Origin: Streptococcus sanguinis
Lineage (GTDB): Bacteria; Bacillota; Bacilli; Lactobacillales; Streptococcaceae
Assembly: GCF_900635155.1 (NCBI RefSeq)
Contig: NZ_LR134002.1
Span: forward strand, 124,001 to 188,000
Direction of reading: 5' to 3'
DNA length: 64,000 nucleotides
In this document: positions 63,611 through 64,000 of the stretch, piece by piece
How the letters are laid out: each line of letters begins with the position of its first letter
How positions within the stretch are numbered: the first letter of the stretch is position 1
Made by a program: the position numbers and the translations under genes
The notes under the pieces: generated by a model
Databases searched by the model: none
Told to the model about the DNA's origin: nothing
The model's input: the letters and a program-made list of their open reading frames with translations, nothing else

Positions 63611-64000
63611 ATGAAGTTATTGTTGGTGGAAGATGAAGCGGATCTAAATCGCAGTTTGACCAAGCTTCTCAAGAAAGAGCATTTTAGTGTGGACAGTGCT
63701 TTTGATGGAGAGGAAGCTCTGGAATTTTTGGAAATGGTGGACTATGACTTAATCATTCTAGATATTATGATGCCTCGTATGGACGGCTTTGCCTTTCTGG
63801 AGAAGATCCGTCAGGCTGGAAAGCAAGTCATTGTCTTGGTCCTGACTGCCCGTGACAGCTTGGAAGATAAGATTAGGGGCTTGGACTTGGGGGCAGATGA
63901 TTATCTGGTCAAGCCTTTTGAGTTTGAAGAACTCTTGGCGCGGCTGCGGGCTCTTTTGCGGCGACAGCAACGTGAGCTGGTCAACCAGAAGATTGATCTA
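63611..64000 (+). CDS. OmpR-family response regulator, 3' end cut by window edge
   Basis: First 130 codons of a response regulator. The receiver has D8, phosphoacceptor D51 in IILDIMMPRMDG, the LTARDS switch Thr, and LVKPF Lys. The linker begins the OmpR-type DNA-binding domain, which lies outside. It is not CiaR by sequence. AAGGAG precedes the ATG. A histidine kinase would be expected downstream. The regulon is unknown. Confidence 0.92.
   Translation, partial: MKLLLVEDEADLNRSLTKLLKKEHFSVDSAFDGEEALEFLEMVDYDLIILDIMMPRMDGFAFLEKIRQAGKQVIVLVLTARDSLEDKIRGLDLGADDYLVKPFEFEELLARLRALLRRQQRELVNQKIDL

Overview
The window is chromosomal DNA of a low-GC Streptococcus, most likely an oral species of the sanguinis/gordonii/cristatus type. 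Evidence for the genus: RecA, Spx, ClpC and S2 proteins of streptococcal type, extended -10 promoters (TGnTATAAT) almost everywhere, CtsR, CodY, NrdR and CiaR type sites, and a gene order (recA-spx-ireB-ruvX-folC-cls-nrdD-nrdG; pbp2a-rpmG-secE-nusG; purA-tadA) that I recall from pneumococcus and relatives. The species assignment is inference. I see no insertion sequence, prophage or CRISPR array.

Layout. 1-9.7 kb: end of recA, spx, two DUF1307-like lipoproteins, ireB-ruvX-DUF1292, folC, a lipoprotein, cardiolipin synthase, a 47-codon gene behind a competence (ComX) box, and a membrane protein. 9.7-14.4 kb: the anaerobic ribonucleotide reductase operon nrdD - small ORF - three tandem GNAT acetyltransferases - nrdG, behind two NrdR boxes. 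14.4-29 kb: a complete Wzx/Wzy surface polysaccharide (capsule/RPS) operon: wzg-wzh-wzd-wze, UDP-sugar 4,6-dehydratase, initiating phosphosugar transferase, 4-ketoreductase-like gene, two GT2 enzymes, LicD, Wzy, a CDP-polyol cytidylyltransferase, an SDR enzyme and Wzx. A near-perfect CodY box and two palindromes precede it. galE and an acyltransferase-3 follow.

31.6-43 kb: housekeeping genes: RluD-type pseudouridine synthase, pbp2a, rpmG, secE, nusG, a lipoprotein, tRNA-Cys, rpsB-tsf, ctsR-clpC. 43-48.7 kb: DUF4272 protein, an ECF substrate subunit with a DUF4430 lipoprotein (possible cobalamin-type uptake), a NAD salvage group (nadR-pnuC-Nudix) and a Gln/Ser-rich lipoprotein. 48.7-56.1 kb, mostly minus strand: dusB-hslO, a DraG-type ADP-ribosylglycohydrolase, xpaC-telA, and gshF. 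56.2-64 kb: purA, a CiaR-dependent small RNA (csRNA), tadA, ffs (SRP RNA), pgi, three tandem paralogous single-pass membrane proteins with BLIP/SmpA-like repeats, and the start of an OmpR-type response regulator.

The genes are largely core functions, so most of the novelty is in regulation and in the accessory polysaccharide and membrane-protein loci. Best candidates: the csRNA gene at 57.8 kb, the ComX-driven small ORF at 7.9 kb, the paired NrdR boxes, the CodY-linked polysaccharide operon with probable 4-keto-sugar initiation and CDP-polyol/LicD decoration, and the tandem BLIP-like protein family at 60-63 kb.
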